From positions 1-56,232 of the IMG/VR virus record IMGVR_UViG_3300028027_000068: 56,232 nucleotides of DNA; one strand, written 5' to 3'. Origin of the DNA: a virus. Below, piece after piece: positions 15,192 to 23,000 of the stretch (positions are counted from its first letter, which is position 1; every line of letters starts with the position of its first letter). The translations under genes and the position numbers were made by a program. A model generated the notes under the pieces. The model saw nothing but the letters and a program-made list of their open reading frames with translations, did not search any database and was not told where the DNA came from.

Positions 15192-15821
15192 ATGCGTGAA
15201 GGACCAAGAGCAGATGACACCATAGATAAGGTCGCCTTTGTGGTCGAGGCTGCATCGTTGGCAAAAGAGCTGATAGTCAAGGACGCCGGCATTGGTGAAG
15301 ACTTGACCTTTGGTCTATATGCATGGAAAGACGATTACCTTGTAGCTATCCTGCAAATGAGACCTGAGCATATGTGGATAGACAAGTACGAGCGATTCAA
15401 GAAGCTGACCAACGTGGCGTGTGTTCTTCGCAAGGCATGGAGTATTGATGAGTTTACTCTCGTGGCTGAGGGATACTGTAGTAGTGACCCGGAAGCTACC
15501 CGTGGCCTAGAGCTAGACGAGGCGTACGTGACGATGGACGAAGTGCGTTCATGCCTTACCTTTACTCACGTTAACGAGATAGAGACTGCGATAGTGACGC
15601 GGCCTTACAAACTAACAGTGCCGCGTAAGGTGGAGTATGACGAAGAGATGTACTTCCCTGGTCAGTCGATACTAAGACGCAAGGATGGCGTCATACCTGC
15701 AATGCTCCTAAGAGTGATTGACACGGTAGAACCTGACGATGTGCCTGAAGACGACGACGCTTACTATGAGGCGCTAGATGAAGGCCTGCACCAAGAAGGC
15801 TTTGTAGCGCAATGGTTCTAG
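15192..15821 (+). CDS. Protein of unknown function
   Basis: A 209-residue mixed alpha/beta protein with an acidic C-terminal region (EPDDVPEDDDAYYEALDEG). It has no motif I can name. The ATG at 15192 lacks a clear ribosome site. The small membrane protein gene follows after seven bases, so they probably share a transcript. Confidence 0.72.
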   Translation: MREGPRADDTIDKVAFVVEAASLAKELIVKDAGIGEDLTFGLYAWKDDYLVAILQMRPEHMWIDKYERFKKLTNVACVLRKAWSIDEFTLVAEGYCSSDPEATRGLELDEAYVTMDEVRSCLTFTHVNEIETAIVTRPYKLTVPRKVEYDEEMYFPGQSILRRKDGVIPAMLLRVIDTVEPDDVPEDDDAYYEALDEGLHQEGFVAQWF

Positions 15822-15828
15822 ACATAGC

Positions 15829-16062
15829 ATGACAGAGCTTCAATGGTCTTGGCTATTGGCCAGCATGGGTATCGTAGGCATGTACTTCGTAGGCAAGAAG
15901 AGATGGGAAGCATTCCTGTGGCTGATTGTGATGGAGTGCCTATGGGTAGTGTTTGCTATACAGACAGGTACGTATGGGTTCATCGTTGGCTCTGTGTCCT
16001 ATGTGGCTGTGTATGCACGTAATGCAAAGCTGTGGAGAAATAGCAGCAAGAGTATTGACTAA
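15829..16062 (+). CDS. Small membrane protein, PnuC-like in appearance
   Basis: A 77-residue protein with three hydrophobic segments (about 7-22, 27-45, 48-63) and a VYARNAKLW end. This layout resembles small actinophage membrane proteins sometimes described as PnuC-like, but it is far shorter than true nicotinamide riboside transporters. Function is unknown. Confidence 0.68.
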   Translation: MTELQWSWLLASMGIVGMYFVGKKRWEAFLWLIVMECLWVVFAIQTGTYGFIVGSVSYVAVYARNAKLWRNSSKSID

Positions 16063-16079
16063 CCCATAAGGTCACCCGT

Positions 16080-16280
16080 ATGCTGTGTGGCATGAGCGAC
16101 TACGACAGGGACGACCTAGACCATGACCTATACCTAATGGTTAAGGCAGGGTTATTAGATGTGAACATGCGTGAGGATGGTGAGTGGGTATATCACGTCA
16201 CTGATGCATCGCTGAAGATGACAGAGGAAGAACGTGACTACATCATTAGTCACCTCAACGACTACGAGGACAAAGAGTAG
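16080..16280 (+). CDS. Small acidic protein
   Basis: A 66-residue acidic protein (16080 start; an ATG at 16092 giving MSDYDRDD is also possible). AAGG lies upstream, in a gap that also contains the ACCCGT motif. Nothing in it points to a function. Confidence 0.6.
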   Translation: MLCGMSDYDRDDLDHDLYLMVKAGLLDVNMREDGEWVYHVTDASLKMTEEERDYIISHLNDYEDKE

Positions 16281-16343
16281 TTCCACCCGTAGGTCACCCG
16301 TGATGCCGTTTGCCTGCCCTATGCGCCGGCCACGACTGAAACA

Positions 16344-16778
16344 CTAAGGCTTCATTGGGATGTCAGGAGAGTTGAGCTTGTACTCAACGTGTCCGACTAT
16401 TGCCGACGCCGGCACTGAACCAAAGTACGTGAAGCATCGCATGCCATATGGGTAGAAGTCAGAAGAGAAGTCTTCCTTAGAGTCTATTAACAACGTCTGG
16501 TCTAGGTCAGCGACACGTATCTTTACAGCTACTCCAGTGCTGAACCTGTCAAATGCTGGTGCTGTAATGTTCTTGCCATCAAACTCAAACTCAGTCACGC
16601 CATTGAGTCGTATGCCTCCTGTGAGGTTGATGAAACCAATAGCGTATGTGTCACGATTTACAAGCATGAAGCCTACGTCATCATTGCTATGAAGGCCTTG
16701 TTGTAGTGCTTCTTCTGCTTTGTCTGGCCATACTGGGGCATACAGATACTCAAGCGTGTCTTCTAATACTTCTGGCAT
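16344..16778 (-). CDS. Protein of unknown function
   Basis: A 144-residue, beta-rich protein beginning MPEVLEDTLEYLYAP. GGAGG lies eight bases before the ATG. No domain is recognised. It converges on the 16080-16280 gene and is followed by a gap holding two ACCCGT copies. Confidence 0.7.
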   Translation of the reverse strand: MPEVLEDTLEYLYAPVWPDKAEEALQQGLHSNDDVGFMLVNRDTYAIGFINLTGGIRLNGVTEFEFDGKNITAPAFDRFSTGVAVKIRVADLDQTLLIDSKEDFSSDFYPYGMRCFTYFGSVPASAIVGHVEYKLNSPDIPMKP

Positions 16779-16985
16779 ATCACTAACCTCCAGTGGCTAA
16801 TTATGTATGTGCAGTTGTGCACACTACACTATCGCCGGCATCGACTATATATAGAGGGCCGTGCCCCATAAACGCGCAAATTTTTTTCACACGGCCGATT
16901 TGTGTGGGGAGACACACGCCGGTGCTTCATGGCTAATCCTCTAATAGATTTACCAGAACCACTCTTGGTCGTCATTTGGTCGTCG
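16779..16985. other. Non-coding gap with two inverted repeats
   Basis: It holds GTGCA-GTTG-TGCAC (16809-16822) in the likely promoter region of the 16344-16778 gene, and a looser GGCCGTG/CACACGGCC pair (about 16855-16898). No convincing gene or terminator is seen. Confidence 0.4.
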
Positions 16986-17240
16986 CTAGAAGTAGTCATC
17001 CATCGGTGGTAACGATGGCTCGCCGGCGAAGAGTATGTCACGCAAGACGGCAGCTATGCAGTTGCTCAGGTAAAAAGCCTCTTCGGCCTCTTGTTGTTTA
17101 CGGTTCGGTTCTAAAGAGCCGGATAGTTCGACCATTCGTCGCTGCCAGTGCTTCGCTGTTAGGTCGTGCTCGTTGTAGGCGTTGTGTAGTGCTTCATACG
17201 CTCGTAGGGCCTTTGCTTCGTCTGTCTTGTTCTCGTTCAT
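16986..17240 (-). CDS. Small helical protein of unknown function
   Basis: An 84-residue protein starting MNENKTDEAKALRAYEAL, almost wholly helical and charged, ending PPMDDYF. It lies 40 bases after thyX on the same strand and is probably co-transcribed with it. No family is recognised. Confidence 0.65.
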   Translation of the reverse strand: MNENKTDEAKALRAYEALHNAYNEHDLTAKHWQRRMVELSGSLEPNRKQQEAEEAFYLSNCIAAVLRDILFAGEPSLPPMDDYF

Positions 17241-17280
17241 CCCTATTGTCCTTTAATGTCAATGACGCGGCTAAATGTAA

Positions 17281-17979
17281 TCAAGGGGCCACTCGTCCGT
17301 TATCTTTCCAAAAACCGTGAGTGATTGGCATCTTGTCTTCAAAAAATGTTTCGCATGCTGCTGCAAATTGGCGAATCTCGTGCTGAGCATCTTGTCCAAG
17401 ACGCAAGGACAGGAAATTCATCAGTGAACGAGCATTGACCGTCCAGTAGAACTCTGTGTACGCGCCTACCGGAATGACGCTACGCGCCAGTTCTTTGGCT
17501 AAGCCCTGGCTAAGGAGGTCCTGGTACGTATTCCAGGCACTCTCGTAGGCATTGGTCATGACGCTATCGATATGAGCGCATACGGCTTCGTCGTCAATCG
17601 GCTCGAAGGTGTAGCTGCCTGGCTTGCCGGTCTGGGTTCGCATGTCTTCCCAGTCGGGAACGTAGAACTCTTCAATCATCTCTGAGTAGCGGCCTGAGTA
17701 CTCGTTGAACGACCCCATGCGGTGTCGGAACCACTCGCGCGCGACGAATATCGGGCACTTGACATGAAACATGAAGCTATTGTGCTCAAACGGCGTTCCG
17801 TGACGGTGCTCCATCAGGAAGCGTATAAGTTGAACATCGGCCGGCGTCATCGATTCGGTTGACTTCCCAAAAGACACACGTGCCGAGTTAACAACACTAA
17901 TGTCCTTCGCCATTGAGTCCACCAGACGGACAAATCCATAGTCCAGTACTGTGTGCGTACTACCCATCCACTCGGTCAT
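17281..17979 (-). CDS. thyX: Flavin-dependent thymidylate synthase
   Basis: A 232-residue ThyX, the usual length. The signature RHRMGSFNEYSGRY (consensus RHRxxSxNEYSxRY) is intact near residues 85-98. It methylates dUMP to dTMP using FAD, NADPH and methylene-tetrahydrofolate. With NrdJ and thioredoxin it supports DNA synthesis. Its ATG overlaps the stop of the membrane-protein gene (TAATG), so it is the downstream end of a tight six-gene series. Confidence 0.96.
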   Translation of the reverse strand: MTEWMGSTHTVLDYGFVRLVDSMAKDISVVNSARVSFGKSTESMTPADVQLIRFLMEHRHGTPFEHNSFMFHVKCPIFVAREWFRHRMGSFNEYSGRYSEMIEEFYVPDWEDMRTQTGKPGSYTFEPIDDEAVCAHIDSVMTNAYESAWNTYQDLLSQGLAKELARSVIPVGAYTEFYWTVNARSLMNFLSLRLGQDAQHEIRQFAAACETFFEDKMPITHGFWKDNGRVAP

Positions 17980-18131
17980 TATTTATATTCCCTCTTTGTT
18001 GTTCGGATTAATTTATCGAAACTGTATTGTTTTCCAGCTATTGTGTTTTTCATGTACATATAGATAAACAGGTGCCCAATTATGATTCCTAGCTCAAATG
18101 CTATAAATATCTGTAAAAAACTGGTGACCAT
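17979..18131 (-). CDS. 50-residue membrane protein
   Basis: It starts MVTSFLQIFIAFELGIIIG, one membrane helix, followed by a basic cytoplasmic-type tail (TTKREYK). Both ends overlap neighbours by one base in a TAATG arrangement, which strongly supports translation. The function is unknown. Confidence 0.75.
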   Translation of the reverse strand: MVTSFLQIFIAFELGIIIGHLFIYMYMKNTIAGKQYSFDKLIRTTKREYK

Positions 18132-18334
18132 TACACTGTCGATTTCTTTATATCTAAGCCAAGAGAGTGAGCAAAAGCTCGAGCCTCATCTGGAGATACG
18201 AAGGTAGCCCCAATGTGGTGCGCACCAGAACGCTGGCGTATTAGTACCCACTCGTCTTTTTCGAACATCTTGACTACATGGTAGGAGTCATCTCCCTTAA
18301 TTTGGATTCCCTCGGAAACGAAGTCGTAAATCAT
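18131..18334 (-). CDS. Small protein of unknown function
   Basis: A 67-residue alpha/beta protein (MIYDFVSEGIQIKGDDSYHV...) with an EARAFAHSLGLD helix near the end. ATGA overlap upstream and TAATG downstream place it in the thyX operon. Confidence 0.72.
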   Translation of the reverse strand: MIYDFVSEGIQIKGDDSYHVVKMFEKDEWVLIRQRSGAHHIGATFVSPDEARAFAHSLGLDIKKSTV

Positions 18335-18564
18335 TTTTTCTCAGCTTTCATTTTCAGTTCGTATGCAGCTACGTGGTCAGCGCACTGACATACCTTGTCA
18401 TTTAGTTCGCACATCACGACATCGTAGAGACCCCAGGCGATTTCTTGCCATTCACTAGCAAGGCGCGTCTCATCAGCCAAATTGTTGAGTAGTTCACTGG
18501 CATGCTTGCCACAGATTCGCACCGGCTCAAAGCCGGCGAACTTACACCGGCATGGGAGCTTCAT
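18331..18564 (-). CDS. Small Cys-rich protein
   Basis: A 77-residue protein with CRC (residues 5-7), ICGKH (about 17-21) and C...CQC late in the chain, a likely metal-binding set. It overlaps both neighbours by ATGA. Unrecognised otherwise. Confidence 0.72.
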   Translation of the reverse strand: MKLPCRCKFAGFEPVRICGKHASELLNNLADETRLASEWQEIAWGLYDVVMCELNDKVCQCADHVAAYELKMKAEKK

Positions 18565-18746
18565 GATTCGTATCCAAAATAGCTATTAAGTGCCTTTGTT
18601 ACGATTTCCGCGCGCGCGCGAGAGACTCCACGCATCCAGTATTCAGCTGTCTTGTCGTCATGAAGAAGGATTACGTCACCCCATTCTTCTTTTTCATCGT
18701 CGTCGAATACGAATGATTTTTCGTGAAATATTAGTATGAACTTCAT
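18561..18746 (-). CDS. Small acidic protein
   Basis: A 61-residue protein starting MKFILIFHEKSFVF. The start at 18746 is chosen because AAGGA lies just upstream; longer starts to 18797 lack one and would overlap the nuclease gene. ATGA overlap with the next gene. Confidence 0.68.
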   Translation of the reverse strand: MKFILIFHEKSFVFDDDEKEEWGDVILLHDDKTAEYWMRGVSRARAEIVTKALNSYFGYES

Positions 18747-18756
18747 TTTTTCCTTT

Positions 18757-19191
18757 TTAAGCATCATATTTTTGATTAGTGAGCATATCAAGCACATCTT
18801 CCGGAAATATCAAAAACCCCTTTGCAGGGTTGTCGCTTCCAGCAGCAAACATGCGCTTTGTACCCTCGTTAAATTTATCTGTATTAGAGCGTAAATAGCG
18901 CTTTAAACGGTCTACGGCTATTACGTGAAAAGCTCCATCTAGGGCGTACTGGTACACCCACCACTTAGCTTTTGTCACGTTTATGCCTGAATCAATCCAG
19001 GTCCCATGGGCCCCTGGTTGCTGCTGGGTTTCGACTGCCATGCGGCCATTCCGGTATCGGTCCGACTTGACCTCGAAAGAACCACTGGAAATATCGACCA
19101 AAAAATCGGAAATAAGACTCTCGCCCTTCTTCCCGTATTCCAGGTCCTTTCGCCAGTTCGGTTGCGGTATGTCGTAATCGTTGAATTTCAT
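18757..19191 (-). CDS. PD-(D/E)XK-type nuclease-like protein
   Basis: A 144-residue protein. KGESLISDFL (an early Glu-bearing helix) followed by SFEVKSDRYRNGRMAVE gives the E-x-K core of PD-(D/E)XK nucleases; a later GINVTKAKWWVYQ helix completes the fold as in phage Holliday-junction or exonuclease-like enzymes. GGAAG precedes the ATG. About 200 bases of its 5' end also lie inside the zinc-ribbon frame. Confidence 0.75.
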   Translation of the reverse strand: MKFNDYDIPQPNWRKDLEYGKKGESLISDFLVDISSGSFEVKSDRYRNGRMAVETQQQPGAHGTWIDSGINVTKAKWWVYQYALDGAFHVIAVDRLKRYLRSNTDKFNEGTKRMFAAGSDNPAKGFLIFPEDVLDMLTNQKYDA

Positions 19192-19339
19192 TTTCTTCCG
19201 TAACTAATTTCATCTGTTCTTTGCAGACTGGGCACCTGCCTATTCCTCGCACAATATGTGCGGTGTGTACTGGCCAGTATCGACAGCACTTAAGAAACTT
19301 GAGTGGACCATACTCAACTTCCATGCTTTCAAAACTCAT
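18992..19339 (-). CDS. Zinc-ribbon-like protein, out-of-frame overlap with the nuclease
   Basis: A 115-residue frame whose first half looks real: KCCRYW (about 17-22) and RCPVCKEQM (about 35-43) form a zinc-ribbon pattern, and its ATG at 19339 overlaps the preceding stop by ATGA. The second half (from about residue 50) runs in a different frame over the nuclease gene for 200 bases. Either a true long overlap or a chance extension because no stop arose. Confidence 0.55.
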   Translation of the reverse strand: MSFESMEVEYGPLKFLKCCRYWPVHTAHIVRGIGRCPVCKEQMKLVTEENEIQRLRHTATELAKGPGIREEGRESYFRFFGRYFQWFFRGQVGPIPEWPHGSRNPAATRGPWDLD

Positions 19340-19572
19340 GCTGTGTCCACCCAGTCCCACGACCAGACACTAAATGGGTGTAGTCCAATACGAGAGGCAA
19401 GCCTGTCTGCCTCATATGGGTCAAGCTTTATTTGGGGCCGGCGAATCCACTTATTTATGGTCTTTTCCGGCATGTACAGGACGGCTGCAGCTTCTTCGGC
19501 AGTCAGCTCTGGCCCCATACTGTTGAGCAAGCGTCCAACATCAAGACGCGGTTTATTAGTCCTGCGCAGCAT
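19336..19572 (-). CDS. Helix-turn-helix protein
   Basis: A 78-residue protein. TAEEAAAVLYMPEKTINKWI (about 24-43) is a helix-turn-helix, followed by YEADRLASRIGLHPFSVW, the arrangement of small Cro/Xre-type regulators. It heads the thyX operon behind its own promoter and could regulate it. ATGA overlap with the zinc-ribbon gene. Confidence 0.78.
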   Translation of the reverse strand: MLRRTNKPRLDVGRLLNSMGPELTAEEAAAVLYMPEKTINKWIRRPQIKLDPYEADRLASRIGLHPFSVWSWDWVDTA

Positions 19573-19612
19573 GTTTTTCAGTCTTTAATATAAATCGTAA
19601 GGTCATGGACAC

Positions 19613-19641
19613 AAAGTAGTCCGAAGCCACACTGGTGTCAA
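19613..19641 (-). promoter_or_regulatory. Promoter of the HTH-to-thyX operon
   Basis: Minus strand TTGACA (19636-19641), 17 bases, TACTTT (19613-19618). Expected start near 19606, leaving a 34-base leader. Confidence 0.6.
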
Positions 19642-19669
19642 TAGGCATAACGCAACGCGTTAGCAAATA

Positions 19670-19804
19670 TTAGGAGTACTGAACAACTCCGGCAGGCGCA
19701 GTTCTTGCTGTGAGGGCTTGAATAGCAAGAGTAAGCTCTTTAATAGCTATTTCAATTGAGGCAAGACGCTCATTAATTAGTTCGAGTTCATGTGAATAGC
19801 TCAT
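19670..19804 (-). CDS. 44-residue coiled-coil protein
   Basis: It starts MSYSHELELINERLASIEI and keeps a heptad of Leu/Ile through residue 30. Its ATG overlaps the stop of the gene upstream by ATGA, which supports it. It is the last gene of the head-block transcript. Confidence 0.75.
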   Translation of the reverse strand: MSYSHELELINERLASIEIAIKELTLAIQALTARTAPAGVVQYS

Positions 19805-20031
19805 TTGGAACCCCTTGATTTTTTGCTGTTAGCTTTAATCTTCTTAGCCAATTCTTCAACTGAGTTTTTGGCGCTAGAAAAGTTTAGCGCAACAGTGGCG
19901 TCTTCTGCCTGAACATCCTTAATGCCATTAGCTTCTATGTAGTCCATATAGGAATTACGCCAAAAACGTTGTACAGCGGCAGCCATTTGGTCGCCTTCTT
20001 TTTGGTTTTCTGGAGATTTAGCTGGGGTCAT
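19801..20031 (-). CDS. Small basic protein of unknown function
   Basis: A 76-residue protein starting MTPAKSPENQKEGDQM and ending in a Lys/Ser-rich tail. Its ATG overlaps the stop of the giant gene at 20028 and its stop overlaps the next ATG. No motif recognised. Confidence 0.7.
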   Translation of the reverse strand: MTPAKSPENQKEGDQMAAAVQRFWRNSYMDYIEANGIKDVQAEDATVALNFSSAKNSVEELAKKIKANSKKSRGSK

Positions 20032-23000
20032 GGCCAGGTGCTTCCGGTTAGGTAGTTGGATAATTCGGGAAATGCTCTTGCGAGTATTGCTCGTTGATTG
20101 AAACTGAGCAAGTTTCTAGTCACTCTACTTGGAGAAAGTGCTGCAGTCAAAGTTTCTGATAACCATTCGGGAGGAGAGCTTGCTGCATAATCGCTGACGG
20201 AATCTTTAAGCATCATGTTTACAAAGCTCAGGTCAATACCGGCAGCAGACTGCCAACTTGGTTTGTTAAGCAGAGACAGAATAACATGCGCATCCTGGGC
20301 GTCTTGATTTTTAGGGTCTGCTTCTATGTCGAGTTTTGCTTTAGCTAAAGCGTTGTTGTGTATCGAGTGGGACGCCTCGTGCCGCAATACCGTCACAGGG
20401 CTACCCTCGTCAATAACCGCAGGCCTAGAGAACTTGCTCATTCTTTGTGTAGCAAGAACCTCGGTGTACCGCGTAATCATACTTAATGGGTCGTCTGGAA
20501 ATCTGTCTATGAAAAACTCCGGGCTGATTCCCCAATGCCCGCGAAGCAACAGTTCAGGGTCTTGGAGAGCATCGTTTACTTGTGCTCCCTTGGGAATAAA
20601 AGAACTACTACCAACCGGGAGTATTGCAGAAATACTACTGTTCATTAAAGTCACACCATTACCTGCTCCAGGCATGTTTTGTGCACGCACTTCTGAGTTG
20701 GGGAAAAACTTGGGCTTACCATCTGCTCCAGTTATTTCTTGAGCAGAGAAAATTGCAAACTGTGGAAATCCGTAAGTGTTGGCAAGAAGGTACATTTCCG
20801 GAGAGGCCATATACATCATCTCAATGTTGTACTGAAGCTGCTGTAAATGCCATGGGTTAAAATCCGGAGCGTAGTTGTTTAACCTTTTAGACAGGTATGT
20901 TTCTGCAGATATTCTTTGCTCGGCATTTACCATTGCTATGTACTGAGCCTTAGTCATCGGGCTTCCATCTGGATTTATGGCAGCAGGGTCTGCCTTCCAC
21001 TTATTGCTTTGGTTAATGTCGGCTAGGCGTTTAATAAAAACGGGATTGCGCTGAACATAGTTTTGCATTGCTCGTTCGCGAAGCGACTGCATGTCTTGAG
21101 CTATGAGGCCTTTTGTTATTTCGCGTATGTCGCCTAAACGTCCTAGATATTTTTCTTGAACTTTTGTTCCCATAGAGCCAGTAATTTTGGAACTCCTGCC
21201 CAGGTTTTTTTCAAATGTTCCTGTGATGGGGTTAAAGGTTTCAACCTGCTCAAGGGTGATTTTTTTAACTTTTGTTCGCTGTCCGTTGCGCTCTATGTAG
21301 TCAGTTGATGTTCTAACATACTTAAATCTTCCTTGCGTCACCTGCTCTGTAACGTCTGTAACCCATTCGCCACCGATGTTAAATTGATGCATATACTCCT
21401 CACCAGCAGCATCGCCAGTACGGGCTCCTGGGACTATCTCTAGTATTACTCCAGGGGTTGTGTCACCATCTACGCCAATTGCATACATTTTTGCTGTTTG
21501 CAGGTCTGAGGTAAAAGCCGACAACGGCAAAGTTATTATTTCGCCAGCTGAAAGATTCATCACCTGGTCCCCGGGAGTAACGTTTGAAAGCCCTCTATAT
21601 ATAGGGCGCATGTTCACTTCTTTACCACTATTAATGTAATTAAGACCTATGAAAGCATCACGAATAGCCCTACGAGCATCGTTCATTTCCGAACGAGAAA
21701 TATTCGGCGTTGTTCCGTTGCCAAGAAGGTCGTGAACGTGTGTGCCTTCATCGTCTCCCATGTATCCAGCAGAGCTTGGAAGAGGTTCACCCATTAGTGC
21801 AGCAGAAGCAAGACGCATGCCGTAGTTGCCGCGCCATCCAACCCATTCATCGTATGCATCTACCCACTCTGTATATTCATTAGGGTTTACATCAAAAGTA
21901 AAATCCAAATCTCCGTACTTCACGGTGACTGTTGAGTTTTTATTATCTTTTTTGACTACATCTATAGATGTTGTAATCTTTTTACCCTTAGTGGGATTTT
22001 CGTTAGCCATTGCGCCAGTAATAACTCCCGGCGTTTTGATTGTTTCACCACGTGCTGGAGGAGTGTCGGCATCTGTTTTTGGCAGTTTTGACCTTCTGTT
22101 TGCCCTAAGGGAAGACGGCTCAGTAGGCAGTACTGAAGAACTTGTAGCTCTTCTTCGTAGCTCTGCTCTGGTAAAGTTTTTTCCACGCCTAGGTGGAGTT
22201 ACTATCTCTGTTGGGTCAACGGGGTACTCGTCCTGAAATGCAAACCCACCTTCGTTTCTTCCTCCCGGTCGTGTTCTTGCCAGTACGTATTCATTAGCCC
22301 CAGTCGTGCTTAGGATTCTGTTTACAGTAGATACAGATATCTTATTACGTGCTGCAATTTCTTTTTGAGTAAACTGAGTAGACAAAAAGTCACGTACTAC
22401 GTCACGTTCTAATTTTTCTTTAGCGGCCCACCAGTCTGAAGACACTGCTCCAGATATTTTTCTTGTCTCTCTGCGTGCTGTTGTTTTGTTGGTCTTTGGC
22501 TTTGGTTTTCCAATTGAGCCTGACAGCTTTTGTTGAGCTGATTCTCTACGAGCCATAGCTTCGTGATATTTAGTCCAGTCCCTACCTCTGTCATACATTC
22601 CTCCATGATAAGCAATTGATTCCTCGCTGTAAGCAGGACGAGCTCCTAAGACTTTTATTTTGTCTTCATCAAAAACAATTACGTGACTTGACTCTGCTCC
22701 ATCTCCTGGAGTGTTAATCCAAACAATTCCATCGTGACCAGCGGCTCGTGCTAAAAGATTTAATTCTTGTGTGGCCAACCCGCCTGCATCAGAATGCATA
22801 TTTATTTTTCCGCCATTAACTATTTCTTCATAGTATTTAATTTGCTCAGGGCTTGGTTCGTATTTAAAGGTTATTTTTACTCCAGCAGGAGAATCGTCTC
22901 CACCTTTAGCCACGTCTAGCAAGAGTTTGTACAAACCGCGTACTTTTTCTGTACCTCCTAGTTGTTTTATGTACTCTTCTTGCCTTTCCTCGAGTGTGGC

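Noticed and set aside
16855-16898. GGCCGTG/CACACGGCC pair as a terminator
   Set aside because: The loop is long, the pairing broken and no T run follows the stem on either strand.
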